A DNA stretch of 14,368 nucleotides from an uncultured Collinsella sp. Its GTDB lineage: Bacteria; Actinomycetota; Coriobacteriia; Coriobacteriales; Coriobacteriaceae. The notes beneath the pieces were generated by a model that made no database searches, was not told the DNA's origin, and saw only the letters and a list, made by a program, of their open reading frames with translations. The position numbers were made by a program, and so were the translations under genes. Location of the stretch: positions 1 through 14,368 of the forward strand of contig CABSMV010000043.1 in assembly GCA_902478935.1 (NCBI GenBank). The letters are read 5' to 3'. This document shows positions 12,932-14,368 of the stretch, piece after piece. How positions within the stretch are numbered: the first letter of the stretch is position 1; every line of letters starts with the position of its first letter.

Positions 12932-12970
12932 AACCACCACAAAGGTGCCTGTCCCCTTTGTGGTGGTTTT
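12932..12970 (+). terminator. Terminator after the MGMT-like gene (hairpin family, copy 4)
   Basis: A 14-bp stem (12932-12945 with 12955-12968) around TGCCTGTCC ends in TTTT. It is identical in core and loop to copy 2. Confidence 0.92.
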
Positions 12971-13008
12971 CTGTTGCAGGTTTACCTGGGCTAACTTATG
13001 GAGAAGCT

Positions 13009-13038
13009 ATGGCGGCGAATATTGATGCTGCAAAGTAA
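13009..13038 (+). CDS. Possible 9-codon leader peptide (MAANIDAAK)
   Basis: ATG at 13009 is preceded by GGAG (13000-13003) at 5 nt, and the frame reads MAANIDAAK then TAA. It is too short to be judged by composition. Its position ahead of three consecutive hairpins (13072-13196) is what a leader peptide would have, but the downstream plus strand holds no gene before the window end. Could be chance. Confidence 0.2.
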   Translation: MAANIDAAK

Positions 13039-13071
13039 ACCACGGTGAACTATATTGTATTCAGCAACGGA

Positions 13072-13203
13072 GCAGGCAATAGGCGATGAAAAAGCCTGCC
13101 CTGTTGAGTTTGATTCGCATTCCTCCCCTCTGTGCGATTCAACGGTGTACTTCGGGAACGGGCCCGCCGGCAACTGACTGCCGGCGGGCCCGTTCCTGTT
13201 TAT
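13072..13203 (+). ncRNA. Candidate small RNA: three consecutive hairpins with C-rich loop
   Basis: Hairpin 1 is GCAGGC (13072-13077) with GCCTGC (13094-13099). Hairpin 2 is a 10-bp stem with one mismatch (13110-13119 with 13133-13142) around the pyrimidine loop TTCCTCCCCTCTG, which contains CCTCC. Hairpin 3 is a perfect 18-bp GC-rich stem (13155-13172 with 13179-13196) with a 6-nt loop, followed by TGTTTAT, a weak terminator tail. C-rich single-stranded loops that can pair with ribosome binding sites are common in small RNAs of Gram-positive bacteria. No promoter could be assigned, so this is tentative. Confidence 0.4.
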
Positions 13204-13244
13204 CGGGGGAGTGCAATGGGCGGAGCCGAAGCAGTCCGGCTCCG

Positions 13245-13271
13245 AAAAAGGCGGACGTCGTAGCGCCCGCC
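13245..13271 (-). terminator. trpS terminator
   Basis: On the minus strand GGCGG (13267-13271) pairs with CCGCC (13250-13254), followed at once by TTTTT (13245-13249). It starts about 35 nt after the trpS stop codon. Confidence 0.65.
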
Positions 13272-13306
13272 CTAAAGCAATCGAAAGCTCAAGTTAGCAG
13301 ATCGGT

Positions 13307-14356
13307 CTAGTACACCATGCCCATGGCGTCCTGAACCTCTGCCAGGGTCTGATCGGCGATCTCGTTGGCGCGACGGTTGCCCTCGTGCAGGACGTCCTTC
13401 ACATAGTCCAGATCGTTCTCGTAGCGCTGGCGACGCTCGCGGATCGGTGCGAAGTACTCATTGACGGCCTCGGTCACGTACTTCTTGAGCTGGCCGGAGC
13501 CGCCCATGCCAATCTCCTCGGCAATCTCGACCTCGGAACGGCCGGTGCAGATGGCGGCCGTCGAAAGCAGGCCGGACACGCCGGGGCGGTTTTCGGGATC
13601 GAACGTGATCATGCGCTCGGAGTCGGTCTGGCTCTTCTTGATGCGCTTGGCCGTCTCCTCGGCGGTCATCGAGATGTTGATGGCGTTGCCGTAGCTCTTG
13701 CTCATCTTGCGACCGTCCAGGCCGGGCAGCAGCGGGGTCTCGGACAGCAGCGCGTCGACCTCGGGGAACACCTTGCCGTAGCGGTTGTTAAAGCGGCGGG
13801 CGATGGTGCGGGTGAGCTCGATGTGCGGCAGCTGGTCGCGGCCGACGGGCACCACATTGCCCTTGCAGAACAGGATGTCGCAGGCCTGGTGCACCGGGTA
13901 GGTGAGCAGAAGGCCGGTGAGCTCGTGCCCCGAGGCCTCCATCTCGGCCTTGACCGTGGGGTTGCGCGCCAGCTCGGCCTCGGACACCAGCGACAGGAAC
14001 GGCAGCATGAGCTGGTTGGCGGCGGGCACGGCGGAGTGCGCGTAGATCATGGTCTTGTCGGGGTCGATGCCGCAGGCAAGGTAGTCCATGACCATGTTGT
14101 ACACGTTGTCCTGAATGTGCTCGGTGGTGTCGCGGTCGGTGATGACCTGGTAGTCGGCGATGAGTACGTTGGTCCTGGCGCCCATGTTCTGCAGCTCCAC
14201 GCGGCCCTTGAGGGTGCCAAAGTAGTGACCCAGGTGCAGACGGCCGGTGGGGCGGTCGCCGGTAAGCATGGTGAACTTCTCGGGCGTCTTGGCCAGGCCC
14301 TCGCGAATGGCGTTGCTCTTTTGCAGCGCGACTTCGTAGCTGTTCTCGTTTGGCAT
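13307..14356 (-). CDS. trpS: Tryptophanyl-tRNA synthetase
   Basis: The enzyme charges tRNA-Trp with tryptophan using ATP (class I synthetase). The 349-aa product is full length and shows PTGRLHLGH (36-44, the HIGH motif), the substrate-pocket segment VGRDQLPHIELTR (171-183) and GRKMSKS (215-221, the KMSKS loop). The ATG at 14354-14356 is preceded on the minus strand by AGGAG at 6 nt. The window ends only 12 bp further upstream, so its promoter and any T-box or attenuator lie outside. No sign of truncation or frameshift. It ends at a terminator and appears to be the last gene of its unit. Confidence 0.97.
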   Translation of the reverse strand: MPNENSYEVALQKSNAIREGLAKTPEKFTMLTGDRPTGRLHLGHYFGTLKGRVELQNMGARTNVLIADYQVITDRDTTEHIQDNVYNMVMDYLACGIDPDKTMIYAHSAVPAANQLMLPFLSLVSEAELARNPTVKAEMEASGHELTGLLLTYPVHQACDILFCKGNVVPVGRDQLPHIELTRTIARRFNNRYGKVFPEVDALLSETPLLPGLDGRKMSKSYGNAINISMTAEETAKRIKKSQTDSERMITFDPENRPGVSGLLSTAAICTGRSEVEIAEEIGMGGSGQLKKYVTEAVNEYFAPIRERRQRYENDLDYVKDVLHEGNRRANEIADQTLAEVQDAMGMVY

Positions 14357-14368
14357 GATTGCTCCTAA

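Larger units (their letters stand above)
12914..13306. other. Gene-free 393-bp stretch between MGMT-like gene and trpS
   Basis: It holds the copy-4 terminator, a possible short leader ORF, the three-hairpin candidate RNA, a further hairpin CGGAGCCG/CGGCTCCG (13221-13228 with 13237-13244), and the trpS terminator. A 74-codon plus-strand frame from 13086 runs through the stems and has no ribosome site; I do not regard it as a gene. Confidence 0.7.

Noticed and set aside
13385..14368. Plus-strand 327-codon frame opposite trpS
   Set aside because: It is composed of repetitive Leu/Gly/Val/Ala/His residues typical of an antisense shadow; trpS is certain on the other strand.

Overview
The window looks like a chromosomal contig end from a high-GC Coriobacteriia bacterium, most likely Collinsella. 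This is inferred from the gene set, the codon style and a recurrent terminator-hairpin family; I could run no database search. Positions 1-48 are not genomic: they are an Illumina Nextera i5 adapter (tail of the P5 arm, an 8-nt index, the read-1 sequence and the 19-bp mosaic end). Real sequence starts at about 49, inside a gene cut by the contig end.

Left part (49-3336) is an accessory, probably defence-related region. It opens with the last ~103 codons of a BREX-type Lon-like protease (brxL). Two closely spaced genes of unknown function follow on the same strand (454 aa and 70 aa). A DUF3800 gene lies convergent to them, and its base composition is visibly AT-richer. The 610-bp gap behind it holds three copies of a ~75-nt two-hairpin RNA element ending in an intrinsic terminator. 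Two copies point at the DUF3800 gene and one points away. The copy nearest the gene forms its 5' leader, has a near-consensus promoter, and carries a 9-nt stretch exactly complementary to the gene's ribosome binding site. This RNA/DUF3800 module is the most interesting thing in the window.

The centre (3337-8300) holds a CPA1-type K+/H+ (or Na+/H+) antiporter with two C-terminal TrkA_C domains (-), a PPP-like metallophosphatase (+), and a polysaccharide flippase-like membrane protein (-) broken by a one-base frameshift near 6906. Intergenic stretches carry long inverted repeats and two perfect palindromes that look like operators, one before the flippase and one before pckA.

The right part (8301-14356) is housekeeping: ATP-dependent phosphoenolpyruvate carboxykinase (pckA) with an 18-residue C-terminal extension, a B3/B4 tRNA-binding-domain protein behind a hairpin-rich leader, a MarR regulator followed by a DegV fatty-acid-binding protein, a single-domain O6-alkylguanine methyltransferase-like protein that keeps its cysteine, and tryptophanyl-tRNA synthetase (trpS, -). 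Four of the gene ends are marked by copies of one terminator hairpin (ACCACCACAAAGG stem). Its stem shows a compensatory base change and one copy lies in reverse orientation. A hairpin-rich stretch without a gene (13039-13200) before trpS may encode a small RNA.
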